From positions 514,464-578,463 of the forward strand of contig NZ_JAAUVI010000001.1 in assembly GCF_021352225.1 (NCBI RefSeq): DNA of 64,000 nt. The letters run 5' to 3'. Positions 45,484 through 53,819 of the stretch are shown here, piece after piece. Positions within the stretch are counted from its first letter, which is position 1. Each line of letters opens with the position of its first letter. The position numbers and the translations under genes are program-made. The DNA comes from Methylobacterium sp. C25 (lineage in GTDB: Bacteria > Pseudomonadota > Alphaproteobacteria > Rhizobiales > Beijerinckiaceae). The notes beneath the pieces are model-generated. The model was not told the origin of the DNA. It saw only the letters and a program-made list of their open reading frames with translations, and searched no databases.

Positions 45484-46080
45484 ATGGAGACGGCGCGCCT
45501 GCCGCCGGCTTTGCCCGGCCTTCGGATCGGGCTCTACGGGGGCTCGTTCAACCCGGCCCATGCCGGTCATCTTCATGTTAGCCGCATGGCGCTGAAGCGT
45601 CTGCGGCTCGACCGGGTCTGGTGGCTGGTGACGCCCGGCAATCCGCTGAAGGACCGCAACGACCTCGTGCCGCTCGCTGAGCGCATGGCGGCTGCGATGC
45701 GCGTGGCCCGCGATCCCCGCATCGCCGTAACAGGGTTCGAGGAGACGATCGGCGCGCGCTTCACCATCGAGACCCTGCGCTGGCTGCGCCGCCACTACCC
45801 CTCGGTTCAATTCGTCTGGATCATGGGCGCCGATTCGCTGGCGAGCTTCCACCGCTGGGAGCGTTTTCAGGAAATCGCCTCGCTGATGCCGATCGCCGTG
45901 ATTGATCGGCCCGGCTACACCCTGTCCGGGCCGAACGCCCCCGGAGCCCGGACGCTCGCCCGCTGGCGCATCGACGAGACCGATGCCCCGCTCCTGGCGG
46001 GCCTGCCGCCGCCGGCTTGGGTCTTCCTGCATGGCCCGCGTTCATCCCTGTCATCGACGGCGCTGCGGAACCGTGTATGA
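45484..46080 (+). CDS. nadD: Nicotinate-nucleotide adenylyltransferase
   Basis: A 198-residue enzyme joining ATP and nicotinate mononucleotide to make deamido-NAD. GLYGGSFNPAHAGHLHVSRMAL is the nucleotidyltransferase GSFNPxHxGH motif, FVWIMGADSLASFHRW binds substrate and SSLSSTALRNRV is the C-terminal ISSTxIR-type ATP motif. Follows proA by 19 bp in the conserved order proB-proA-nadD-rsfS. Confidence 0.95.
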   Translation: METARLPPALPGLRIGLYGGSFNPAHAGHLHVSRMALKRLRLDRVWWLVTPGNPLKDRNDLVPLAERMAAAMRVARDPRIAVTGFEETIGARFTIETLRWLRRHYPSVQFVWIMGADSLASFHRWERFQEIASLMPIAVIDRPGYTLSGPNAPGARTLARWRIDETDAPLLAGLPPPAWVFLHGPRSSLSSTALRNRV

Positions 46081-46175
46081 AGGCGCGGTTGGCGAGGCGG
46101 CATTGAAGTCGGCGGCCAAACCATCCAAGTTTTCGTGACAGAACGACAGCCGCCTCGGACGAGGCCGCGCCTATA

Positions 46176-46565
46176 GTGGGAACCGATCCGCTGAACGACC
46201 AACACGCACAAGAAGCGCAGGCCTCCGAGGATCTGAAGTCCCTCGCGCTGGGCTGTCTCGACGACATGCAGGCCGAGGAGACGATCGCCATCGATCTCGC
46301 CGGCAAGACGTCTCTCGCCGACACCATGATCATCGCCTCCGGCCGTAACCACCGCCATGTCGGCGCCATCGCCGACAAGATCCTGCAGGGTCTGAAGAAT
46401 GGCGGATACGGCACCCCGCGTGTCGAGGGCATGCCGGCCTGCGACTGGGTGCTCATCGATGCGGGCGACCTCCTCGTCCACATCTTCCGTCCAGAGGTGC
46501 GCGGCTTCTACAACCTCGAGAAGATCTGGGGCGACGATCGCCCCTCGGCCCATCTCGGCGGCTGA
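46176..46565 (+). CDS. rsfS: Ribosomal silencing factor RsfS
   Basis: A 129-residue protein binding L14 and blocking subunit joining in starvation. ADTMIIASGRNHRHVGAIAD, GMPACDWVLIDAGDLLVHIF and RGFYNLEKIW are diagnostic. Start is GTG at 46176. In most relatives rlmH follows; here the next gene is a convergent DUF4166 gene, and rlmH is not in the window. Confidence 0.94.
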   Translation: MGTDPLNDQHAQEAQASEDLKSLALGCLDDMQAEETIAIDLAGKTSLADTMIIASGRNHRHVGAIADKILQGLKNGGYGTPRVEGMPACDWVLIDAGDLLVHIFRPEVRGFYNLEKIWGDDRPSAHLGG

Positions 46566-46583
46566 GTCTTAGGCACCGCAGCT

Positions 46584-46640
46584 CCTTCGATCCGCCGAAC
46601 GGCACTCATCCCGAGGTGCTGCGCAGCGGCTTCGAAGGAT
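46584..46640. repeat. Structured intergenic element, probable interspersed repeat
   Basis: Between convergent rsfS and the DUF4166 gene, CCTTCGA (46584-46590) pairs with TCGAAGG (46632-46638), with the 10-bp palindrome GCTGCGCAGC (46618-46627) inside. The core CATCCCGAGGTGCTGCGCAG...TTCGAAGGAT resembles the CATCCTGAGG...CGAAGGATG palindromes common between genes in Rhizobiales. It may also act as the terminator here. Confidence 0.45.
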
Positions 46641-46662
46641 TCCAGGGATCGCCTGACCGGTC

Positions 46663-47346
46663 TCAGCGCCCTGGCGTGCCCGGAACGCTGTCCCGAAACT
46701 CCGCTTCCTGTCGGATCAGCAGCCCGAGCAACGGGTGCCGAAGGTCGAGGATGAAGCGGAAGGCGTCGTCCGTCATGGCGGCATGGGTCACGCTCAGAGC
46801 GCCCGGCGAAAGCCAGGCCGGCAGCGTGAGCCGCAGACCCAGCACATCGACAAAATAGCCGCGGCTGCGAAACACCAGCGCTCCATCCTCGACGCCGACG
46901 CTCAGCCTCATGCCGATCCCCGCGCCGATATGCTCTTCGAGGCCCGTCGGCCCGGCGAAGCGCTTGGCCGAGTGGATCATCTGCGGAAAGCCGCTCGGCC
47001 GGGCATAGAGCCGCGTCCAGATTTGGCCGCCGCCTTGAGGGTCCTCGGTGACCGACACGACGCTCGCCATGCCGACAGCCCGGGAGAGCGGCAGCGGCGC
47101 GCCGATGAAGCGCGTCGCCTGGGCCAAGAGCCACCCGGCCCAATTCATCCGCGTCGAGACGACCTGCCCGGCATAGACTGCGCTCGCCCCCTGCGGCAGC
47201 CGCTTCGAGAAGCGGCGGCGCACGGCCTCGGGCAGGCAGGCCCATTGCGCTTCCGGGATCAGCGCGCGGAAGCGGAGATCGAGCAGATCCGTCCTGGCCG
47301 GTACGGGCGCTGTGGGCGCCGGGCGGCAGCGTGCGAGTGCGGACAT
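46663..47346 (-). CDS. DUF4166 domain protein
   Basis: A 227-residue protein. WACLPEAVRRRFSKRL, GRVV-like GQVVSTRMNWAGWLLAQATRFIGAPLPL and YARPSGFPQMIHSAKRF match the DUF4166 family, a beta-rich domain of unknown function sometimes fused to SDR-type dehydrogenases. Four bp after the GbsR-type gene on the same strand, so it is almost certainly controlled by it. Confidence 0.75.
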   Translation of the reverse strand: MSALARCRPAPTAPVPARTDLLDLRFRALIPEAQWACLPEAVRRRFSKRLPQGASAVYAGQVVSTRMNWAGWLLAQATRFIGAPLPLSRAVGMASVVSVTEDPQGGGQIWTRLYARPSGFPQMIHSAKRFAGPTGLEEHIGAGIGMRLSVGVEDGALVFRSRGYFVDVLGLRLTLPAWLSPGALSVTHAAMTDDAFRFILDLRHPLLGLLIRQEAEFRDSVPGTPGR

Positions 47347-47350
47347 CGAA

Positions 47351-47911
47351 CTACCCCTCCGGCTTCGAGGGTAGGAAACGGACGATGCGGCTGCCGAGCT
47401 TGATCAGCTTGGCGAGTGTCCCGTGCGGCACGTGCAGCATCTGCGCGTACCAGCCCTCCATCGTCTGCGTGAAATCGAGCATCGCTGTCAGCCGCCGCTG
47501 TGCCACTTGGCCGATGGCGGGATCCCCCTCTGCCTGGAGCGCGCACGCGCGCAGAGCCGCGATGGCCGGGTCGATCTCGCGCTCCTTGCGTCCGGCGGCG
47601 ATCCGCGTCGCCATCTCCCAGAGATCGGTCTCGGCCACGAAGTGATCGCGCCTGTCGCCGAAGACCGGCACCCGCCGGATCAGGTTCCAGCCGGTGAGTT
47701 CCCTCAATGAGTTCGAGACGTTCGAGCGGGCGATGCCGAGCGTGTCGGCAATCTCCTCCGCCGTGATCGGCTTCTCGGAGAGGTAGAGCAGGGCGTGGAT
47801 CTGCGCGACGGAGCGGTTTACGCCCCATTGGCTGCCCAGGTTGCCCCAGTGCATGACGAAGCCCTCGACGGCTGCGGGAAGCTTCCTTTGTTGGTCCGTT
47901 ATTTCTGTCAT
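47351..47911 (-). CDS. GbsR/MarR-type transcriptional regulator
   Basis: A 186-residue winged-helix repressor-type protein. EGFVMHWGNLGSQWGVNRSVAQIHALLY and AEEIADTLGIARSNVSNSLRELTGWNLI match the GbsR branch of MarR regulators, DNA-binding helices at about residues 50-80; the C-terminal half is a dimerisation helix bundle. I place the start at ATG 47911: the longer frame to a TTG at 47947 coincides with a good -35 box. It appears to head a two-gene operon with the DUF4166 gene. In Bacillus GbsR responds to choline; the signal here is unknown. Confidence 0.82.
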   Translation of the reverse strand: MTEITDQQRKLPAAVEGFVMHWGNLGSQWGVNRSVAQIHALLYLSEKPITAEEIADTLGIARSNVSNSLRELTGWNLIRRVPVFGDRRDHFVAETDLWEMATRIAAGRKEREIDPAIAALRACALQAEGDPAIGQVAQRRLTAMLDFTQTMEGWYAQMLHVPHGTLAKLIKLGSRIVRFLPSKPEG

Positions 47912-47947
47912 GACAGAAATTAGAGACCTGTTCGAGCTGCCCGTCAA
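47901..47947 (-). promoter_or_regulatory. Promoter and palindromic operator of GbsR-type gene
   Basis: On the minus strand TTGACG (47947-47942) and TCTAAT (47924-47919) are 17 bp apart, placing transcription start at or within 2-3 bases of the ATG at 47911. ATTTCTGTCATGACAGAAAT (47901-47920) is a perfect 20-bp palindrome covering the end of the -10, the predicted start and the start codon. This predicts a leaderless, self-repressed transcript. Confidence 0.65.
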
Positions 47948-47974
47948 GCCATTTCGGGTATGGCGAAGCTCGGC

Positions 47975-49015
47975 TTATGCCACCGAGAACCGAAACGTCG
48001 TCGTCGACACGAACGGCGCGCCAGACCTCAGCACCGTCGAGGGGAAGTCCGGGTGGTTCGGTGCATCCGGAAAGCCCTGCGTCTCGAAGCAGACGCCGTC
48101 ACCGGAGCGATAGGTGCGTTTCGAGGGGCCGACCAGCGTGCCGTCGAGATTGTTGCCCGTGTAGAGTTGCACGGCCGGCTGGGTCGTCGCGATGTCGAGG
48201 CGGCGGCCACTCGACGGCTCGAGGCAGGAGGCGGCCGGTCGCAGGCCGCCGCCGGCATTGCGAAGCACGAAATTGTGGTCGTAGCCCTTGGCCAGCACGA
48301 TCTGCGGGTCGTCCTGGCGGATGCGCTGGCCAACCGCCGTGGCCTTGCGGAAGTCGAAGGGCGTGCCCTCCACGGAGCGTATCTCGCCGGTGGGGATCTG
48401 GCCGGCATCGGTCGGCGTATAGGCATCCGCCGCGATCTCGACGACATGGCCCATCACGTCGCCGGAGCCTTCGCCGGCAAGGTTGAAGTAGCTGTGATTG
48501 GTGAGGTTGAGGACGGTCGGCTTGTCCGTGAAGGCGCGGTAATCGATGCGCAACACGCCATCCTCCGGCAGGCTGTAGACCACCTCGAGGTCGAGATTGC
48601 CCGGAAAGCCCTCCTCGCCATCGGGGCTGCGCCGCATCAGTACGACGCGCTGGGCATCCGCAGCCTCGATCCGGAAGAGCCGCTTGGCAAAGCCATTCAC
48701 GCCGCCATGCAAGGTGTTGGGCGGGTTGTTGATCGGCAGCTCATAGGCCGTGCCGTCGAGGGTGAAGCGGCCGCTCGCGATGCGGTTGGCGTAGCGGCCG
48801 GCCAGCGCCCCGAAATGCGGGCTCACCGTCTCGTAGCCCTCGACGGAATCGAGGCCGAGCACGATGTTCGCCAGGCGGCCCTGGCGGTCGGGCGTCTCGA
48901 TCGTGGTGATGATGCCGCCGTAATCGAGTACCTGGACGCGAAAATTGCCGCGCTCCAACGTCAGCCGGCTGACGATCTCGCCGCCCTTGGTCTTGCCGAA
49001 GATCTCGCCGGCCAT
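47975..49015 (-). CDS. galM: Aldose 1-epimerase
   Basis: A 346-residue mutarotase interconverting alpha and beta anomers of hexoses. NTLHGGVNGFAKRLF carries the conserved His, LTNHSYFNLAGEGSGDVMGH the second catalytic His, and a Glu toward the C-terminus (QLYTGN-type QPAVQLYTGNNLDG region) completes the site. No sugar-catabolic genes adjoin it. Same strand and upstream of the GbsR-type gene, separated by 63 bp containing that gene's promoter. Confidence 0.93.
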   Translation of the reverse strand: MAGEIFGKTKGGEIVSRLTLERGNFRVQVLDYGGIITTIETPDRQGRLANIVLGLDSVEGYETVSPHFGALAGRYANRIASGRFTLDGTAYELPINNPPNTLHGGVNGFAKRLFRIEAADAQRVVLMRRSPDGEEGFPGNLDLEVVYSLPEDGVLRIDYRAFTDKPTVLNLTNHSYFNLAGEGSGDVMGHVVEIAADAYTPTDAGQIPTGEIRSVEGTPFDFRKATAVGQRIRQDDPQIVLAKGYDHNFVLRNAGGGLRPAASCLEPSSGRRLDIATTQPAVQLYTGNNLDGTLVGPSKRTYRSGDGVCFETQGFPDAPNHPDFPSTVLRSGAPFVSTTTFRFSVA

Positions 49016-49095
49016 TCGGATCTCCCGCCTGCCACGCTCCCGCGTGGAACATTGCGCGCGAGCCGGCTTCGTCCATGGGCTCGGGACGCCCTGCC

Positions 49096-50883
49096 CTATT
49101 CTTCGGCGAGGACCGGCTGGGGCTCCGACGGCTCGGAGAGTTGCAGGCGATGGAGCCGCGCGTAGGCGCCCCCCGCCGCGACCAAGGTGTCGTGGGTTCC
49201 CGTCTCGACGACCCGTCCTGCATCGAGCACTGCGATCAGGCCGGCATCGCGCACGGTTGAGAGGCGATGAGCGATGACGAGCGTCGTGCGCCCCGTCATC
49301 AACCGCTCCAGGGCGGCCTGGACGAGCCGCTCAGATTCGGAATCGAGCGCGCTCGTCGCTTCGTCGAGCAGCAGGATCGGCGCATCTTTCAAGAAAGCGC
49401 GGGCCAGCGAGACACGTTGGCGCTCACCGCCGGAGAGCCGGCTGCCGGACGGCCCGACGCGAAAGTCGTAGCCTTCGGCAAGCCGCGAGATGAAGCCATG
49501 CGCCGCGGCAGCCTCGGCGGCGGCCTCGATCTCGGCACGGCTCGCACCGGGGCGGCCGAAGGCGATGTTGGCGGCGATGGTGTCGTCGAACAGCACGACG
49601 TCCTGCGAGACCACGGCAACGGCCTCTCGCAGCGAGGCCAGCGTCACGCGGCGGATGTCCTGGCCGTCGATGAGCACACGGCCCTGCGTGACGTCATAGA
49701 GGCGCGGCACGAGGTTGAGCAGCGACGACTTACCCGAGCCCGAACGGCCGACCAGCGCCGTGGTGGTGCCACCCGGCACCGTCAGGTCGATCCCTTCGAT
49801 GGCCGGCGCGTCCTCGCGGTAGCGGAAATGCAGGTTCTCGAAGCGGATCTCCCCCTTCGTCACCTGCAGAGGCACGGCGTCTGCCGGCTCGCGGATCGTC
49901 GCGGGCTCGTCGAGCAGCGCATAGTAGCGGGTCAGGGCGGCGGAGGCCTCCTGCAGGATGGCGTTGAGCGTGCCGAGCGCGCGTGCGGGCTGCGAGGCAA
50001 GCAGCAGGGCGGCGACGAAACCCGTGAAATCTCCGACCGTCTTCTCGCCCGACATCACCCGTTGCCCGACCAGCACCAGCACGGCGGCAACTGCAAAGCC
50101 GCCGCCGACCTCGAGCAGCGGATCGAGCCGGCCGCGGGTGTTGGCCGCCTTCATCTTGAGCCGGCGCACATGCTGCAGGGCGTCGGCGGCACGGCCTTTC
50201 AGATAGCCTTCGAGCGCGTAGGTCTTGGCGACGCGCGCTCCCTGCAGGCTCTCACTGATCAGGCTCGCCATCAGGCCCATCTGCTCCTGCGTGTTGGTGG
50301 AGACGCGGCGCAGCTTCTTGCCGACCCGGCCGATCGGCCCGGCGACGAACGGAGCGGTCACGCCGGCCGCGAGGGTCATGATCGGGTCGATCCAGAGCAG
50401 GGCGCCGACCAGCGCGATCAGCATGGCGAGGTCGCGCAGCATCACGGTGGAGATGCGGGTCAGCGCCTCCTTGATGAAGGCGAAATCGGTGGTGAAGCGC
50501 TGTGTGAACGAGGCGGCGCTCTCGCGACCGAGCTGCGCCATGTCGGCTTCGATCAGGTGCGCATAGAGCGCAGCCTGCATGTCGGCCTCGACCTGGGTGA
50601 CGACGCGGTTCGTAAGCACGGTCTGGCCGTAGAGCGCGAAGCCTCGCACGGCCGTCACCGCGATGACGACGAAGGGTCCATAGATCAGCGCTCGCTGGTC
50701 CTTGGCGTCGAAGGCGTCGAAGGCTGCCTTGATCAGCGTCGGGTACAGGCCAGTCGCAGCCCCGACGATGGCGATCAGCACGAGCACGGCTGCGAGCGTC
50801 GCGCGATGCGGCGCCATCCACTCGCGCCAGAGCCGTCCGAGAAGGGGGAGAGTGTCGCCTCTCAGGAGCGGGCGCCGCGCCAT
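49096..50883 (-). CDS. ABC exporter, MsbA/lipid A type (fused permease-ATPase)
   Basis: A 595-residue half transporter with six membrane helices (to about residue 320) and a nucleotide-binding domain: Walker A VGRSGSGKSSLLNLV, signature RLSGGERQRVSLARAF, Walker B ILLLDEATSALDSESE and the H-loop IAHRLSTVRDA. It would dimerise to flip a lipid or other hydrophobic substrate across the inner membrane. MsbA-like by sequence character; drug or peptide export is possible. Confidence 0.9.
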   Translation of the reverse strand: MARRPLLRGDTLPLLGRLWREWMAPHRATLAAVLVLIAIVGAATGLYPTLIKAAFDAFDAKDQRALIYGPFVVIAVTAVRGFALYGQTVLTNRVVTQVEADMQAALYAHLIEADMAQLGRESAASFTQRFTTDFAFIKEALTRISTVMLRDLAMLIALVGALLWIDPIMTLAAGVTAPFVAGPIGRVGKKLRRVSTNTQEQMGLMASLISESLQGARVAKTYALEGYLKGRAADALQHVRRLKMKAANTRGRLDPLLEVGGGFAVAAVLVLVGQRVMSGEKTVGDFTGFVAALLLASQPARALGTLNAILQEASAALTRYYALLDEPATIREPADAVPLQVTKGEIRFENLHFRYREDAPAIEGIDLTVPGGTTTALVGRSGSGKSSLLNLVPRLYDVTQGRVLIDGQDIRRVTLASLREAVAVVSQDVVLFDDTIAANIAFGRPGASRAEIEAAAEAAAAHGFISRLAEGYDFRVGPSGSRLSGGERQRVSLARAFLKDAPILLLDEATSALDSESERLVQAALERLMTGRTTLVIAHRLSTVRDAGLIAVLDAGRVVETGTHDTLVAAGGAYARLHRLQLSEPSEPQPVLAEE

Positions 50884-50975
50884 GCGTTTCGCGTTTTCCG
50901 TGATCCGACCCCGTCGAAGGGACAGCGGTGTTTGCCGCCGCCGCCCCCCGGGATCAAGCGAAACCCGCGAAACGA

Positions 50976-51521
50976 TCAGTCGTTGTGCTTGTCGCCCGGC
51001 CCGTCGCCCTCGCCACCGCGATGGCGCCAGCCTCCATGGCCGCCCTCATCGCCACCGCGCCCGCGCAGCGGATGCGCGAGGATCGCAGCGCGTCGCTTCT
51101 GACCCTCGTCGAGGGTGGCATAGAGCGGCCCGGTGGCGTCGGCGAGCTTGCGCAGGGCCTCGCCGCGGGCGGTCGCCGCATCGGCCATGGCGCGCAGGCG
51201 GGTCGGTGCGTCCTGGGACTTCTCGCCGCGCTCGCGCCAGGCCTGCATCCGGGCCTGCCGCTGCTTGAACATGTCGCGCATGGCCGCCTCGACCGGTGGC
51301 CAGAGCTTCTCCTGGTCGGCATTGAGCTTCATGCCGGTGTGGAGCGCGGCGATGCGCGCATCGGCAAAGGCCGCACGGTCTTCGGGGGTCAGCGCGCTCC
51401 AGCGCCCGTGCCGATGGCCGGGGCCGTCCCAGCCGTGACGCCCCTCGGCGCTCGCCGAGGCAATGGCGCCAGCACCGGCCAGCCCGGCCAGCATCACCGC
51501 AACGATCACACGTTTCGACAT
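50976..51521 (-). CDS. Spy/CpxP-type periplasmic protein
   Basis: A 181-residue exported protein. The ATG at 51521 gives the signal peptide MSKRVIVAVMLAGLAGAGAIASASAE. The mature part is helical, Arg/Ala/Met-rich and has two LTxxQ-type motifs (LTPEDRAAFADARIAAL and LNADQEKLWPPVEAAM), typical of the Spy/CpxP family of ATP-independent chaperones and metal-stress proteins. The C-terminal end is His/Gly/Asp-rich and may bind metal. Divergent from a metal-receptor gene with 177 bp between, which is suggestive. Confidence 0.82.
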   Translation of the reverse strand: MSKRVIVAVMLAGLAGAGAIASASAEGRHGWDGPGHRHGRWSALTPEDRAAFADARIAALHTGMKLNADQEKLWPPVEAAMRDMFKQRQARMQAWRERGEKSQDAPTRLRAMADAATARGEALRKLADATGPLYATLDEGQKRRAAILAHPLRGRGGDEGGHGGWRHRGGEGDGPGDKHND

Positions 51522-51649
51522 GGCGGAACCTCGATCCAACGAATGAACTCACCCCAGGCCGACAGAATGCCCAAGCCCGTGTATCCGGCGTATGTCCGGC
51601 ACGTTGCGGCTTCGTCACGTTGCGTAACGCGCGACCCGATTGGCAATGT

Positions 51650-51666
51650 GATAATGTTACATTATC
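51650..51666. promoter_or_regulatory. Zur-like inverted repeat
   Basis: GATAATG-TTA-CATTATC is a perfect 7-3-7 inverted repeat 33 bp before the start of the metal receptor gene, in an AT-rich patch. Fur-family zinc regulators of alphaproteobacteria bind GATATGTTATAACATATC-like sites, so a Zur (or Mur) operator is plausible. Confidence 0.5.
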
Positions 51667-51698
51667 TGACCGAGATCGGTGAGAGGCGGACGGGATCG

Positions 51699-52634
51699 AT
51701 GAAGGGCAACCGGCACTTGGGACTTCAGCGAGCGGGGGCGTGGCTGCTGCTGATCCTGGCCGTCCTCGCGCCGGCCGGGGCCTCGGCCGAGGAGCCGATC
51801 AAGGCGGTGGCGACCTTCTCGATCCTCGGCGATCTCGTGCGCCAAGTCGGGGGAGACCGCGTCGCCGTCACCAACCTCGTCGGGCCGGATGCCGACGCGC
51901 ACAGCTTCAGCCCGTCACCGGACGATGCGCGCCGGCTCGCCAGCGCCGACATCGTCTTCGTCAACGGCCTCGGCTTCGAGGGCTGGATGGAGCGGCTGAT
52001 CCGCGCCTCCGGTACCAAGGCGCCGGTGATCGTCGCGTCGAGCGGGGCGAAAACCATCGCCGGGTCGCGTGATCACGCCGATCATGATCACGGCGATGTC
52101 GCGGACAACCATGAAGATCCGCATGCCTGGCAGAGCGTGGCGAACGCCAAACTTTACGTCGCCGCCATCCGCGACGGGCTCTCGCGGATCGACGCCGCCC
52201 ACGCGGCCACCTACGCCGAGAATGCCAGGGTCTATACCGACAAGCTCGACGCGCTCGATGCGGAAATCCGCATGACGATTGCCGAGATCCCCGAGGCGCG
52301 CCGGCGGATCATCACCACGCACGATTCCTTCGGTTACTACACGCAGGCCTATGGCTTGCGATTCGTCGCGCCGCAGGGCCTCTCGACGGACAGCGAGGCC
52401 GGCCCGCGGGACGTCGCCCGCATCATACGGCAGATCCGCCAGCAGAAGATCCCGGCGGTCTTCCTGGAATCCATCGCCGATCCGCGCCTGATGCAGCAGA
52501 TCGCCCGCGAGAGCGGCGCCAAGGTCGGCGGCAAGGTCTATTCGGACGCGCTGAGCGCGGCGGACGGGCCGGCGCCGGGCTATCTCGAGATGATGCGCGC
52601 CAATCTCCGGGCGTTCCGCGACGCGCTGGGCTAG
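51699..52634 (+). CDS. Metal ABC transporter substrate-binding protein (Zn/Mn type)
   Basis: A 311-residue cluster A-I receptor. The N-terminal signal peptide (to about ASAEE, residue 28) precedes KAVATFSILGDLVRQVGGDRV. Metal ligands are the His in DADAHSFSPSPDD, the His in EDPHAW, a Glu in FLESIADPR and the Asp in KVYSDALS. A short histidine/aspartate-rich loop (DHADHDHGDVADNHEDPH, about residues 128-145) suggests zinc. No permease or ATPase gene is next to it, which is unusual for the family. The ATG at 51699 follows GAGGCGGACGGG. Confidence 0.9.
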   Translation: MKGNRHLGLQRAGAWLLLILAVLAPAGASAEEPIKAVATFSILGDLVRQVGGDRVAVTNLVGPDADAHSFSPSPDDARRLASADIVFVNGLGFEGWMERLIRASGTKAPVIVASSGAKTIAGSRDHADHDHGDVADNHEDPHAWQSVANAKLYVAAIRDGLSRIDAAHAATYAENARVYTDKLDALDAEIRMTIAEIPEARRRIITTHDSFGYYTQAYGLRFVAPQGLSTDSEAGPRDVARIIRQIRQQKIPAVFLESIADPRLMQQIARESGAKVGGKVYSDALSAADGPAPGYLEMMRANLRAFRDALG

Positions 52635-52644
52635 CGCGCGGCGT

Positions 52645-52899
52645 TCAGTCCAGCTTCGCCTCGACCCGGCGCGTGGGTGTGCGGGCCAGCGTCTGGATCA
52701 CGCGGGGCGGACGGCTCGCCTTCTCGGCGATCTCGGCTTCCTGCTCCTCGATCATCGTCCGGGCGGGCTCGTCGCCGTCGAGGCCGCCGAGGATCTCCAT
52801 CGGGATGCGGCGGTTCGAGGCGAGGCTGCCATCCTCGAACACCACGTCGAACAGAACGAACCCGCGCTCCTGCGGCTTCGACTTCACGCGCTTGGCCAT
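52645..52899 (-). CDS. Small conserved-looking hypothetical protein
   Basis: An 84-residue soluble protein starting MAKRVKSKPQERGFVLFDVV, with the central FEDGSLASNRRIPMEILGGL and a long charged helix EPARTMIEEQEAEIAEKA. The ATG at 52899 is preferred to a long upstream frame of poor composition. It converges on the metal receptor gene with only 10 bp between stops. Family not recognised. Confidence 0.6.
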   Translation of the reverse strand: MAKRVKSKPQERGFVLFDVVFEDGSLASNRRIPMEILGGLDGDEPARTMIEEQEAEIAEKASRPPRVIQTLARTPTRRVEAKLD

Positions 52900-53095
52900 G
52901 GGAGGAGACTCTTTTGATCGATCGCGGCCATCCTTGGCGAGGCCGGCGATACGGAATGCCCGAAACGACGAGACCAATGGGTCTCGCTTCGGGCGCCTGC
53001 ATAGCCCCGTCCGCGGTCGCCGCCTACCCCGCCCGGCGTCGCGTCTGCTAAGCGCCGGCAGCCATCCTCTTCTCACTCACAGCAAAGCCAACGAC

Positions 53096-53782
53096 GTGAA
53101 CGACTGGATCCAACGCGATGTCGGCGCGGTGCCCGGCACGCCCGATACGATGCGGCTGATGCAGCGCAGCGACGGCTTCACCATCATGGTGGGCAAGGTC
53201 GAGCTGATGAGCGACCTGCTCTGCGCCTCGGAGCGAGCACTGGCGACCCTGGCCTGCGAACGCCTTCGCGACCGTCCGGCCGCGCGCATGCTCATCGGCG
53301 GGCTCGGCATGGGTTTCACGCTGCGCGCCGCCCTGGATGGGCTCGGCCCGCAAGCCGGCGTCGTCGTCTCCGAACTCGTCCCCGCCGTCGCCACCTGGGC
53401 GCGCGGCCCCCTGGCGCATCTGTTCGAGGGCGCGCTCGACGACCCGCGGGTCGTGCTGCGGCTCGAGGACGTCAACCGCATCATCCAGGAGGCCCCCGCG
53501 GCTTACGACGCCATCCTGCTCGACGTCGACAACGGCCCGGAGGGGGCCACGCGGAGACAGAACAGCCGCCTTTACGACGAATGGGGTCTGAAGCGCGCGC
53601 GCTGGGCCTTGCGCCCCGGCGGCATCCTGGCGGTCTGGTCCGGCCACCCCGACCGCAAGTTCAAGGCGCGCCTGAAGCGGATGGGGTTCTCCGTGGAGGA
53701 GATCCGCATCCGCTCGAACGTCGATAGCGGCCGCCGCCACGTCCTGTGGCTCGCGACGGTGCGCTCCGGGCAGGTCGAGTAG
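53096..53782 (+). CDS. Spermidine synthase-like methyltransferase-fold protein
   Basis: A 228-residue protein. RMLIGGLGMGFTLRAALDGL is the glycine motif of the Rossmann-like aminopropyl/methyltransferase fold; VVVSELVPAVATWARGPL carries the acidic residue binding the nucleoside, and YDAILLDVDNGPEG is motif IV. It resembles SpeE-like proteins but lacks the N-terminal beta domain and is short. Whether it transfers aminopropyl or methyl groups is unknown. Start is a GTG at 53096 without clear ribosome-binding site. Confidence 0.78.
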   Translation: MNDWIQRDVGAVPGTPDTMRLMQRSDGFTIMVGKVELMSDLLCASERALATLACERLRDRPAARMLIGGLGMGFTLRAALDGLGPQAGVVVSELVPAVATWARGPLAHLFEGALDDPRVVLRLEDVNRIIQEAPAAYDAILLDVDNGPEGATRRQNSRLYDEWGLKRARWALRPGGILAVWSGHPDRKFKARLKRMGFSVEEIRIRSNVDSGRRHVLWLATVRSGQVE

Positions 53783-53819
53783 GCCCCTTCGGCTGAATCC
53801 ACGGAGCGGCTGCCGCCGC

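Noticed and set aside
52073..52098. Inverted repeat CGCCG...CGGCG with a central ATCATGATC
   Set aside because: It falls inside the histidine/aspartate-rich loop of the metal receptor; repetition of CAC/GAT codons explains it.
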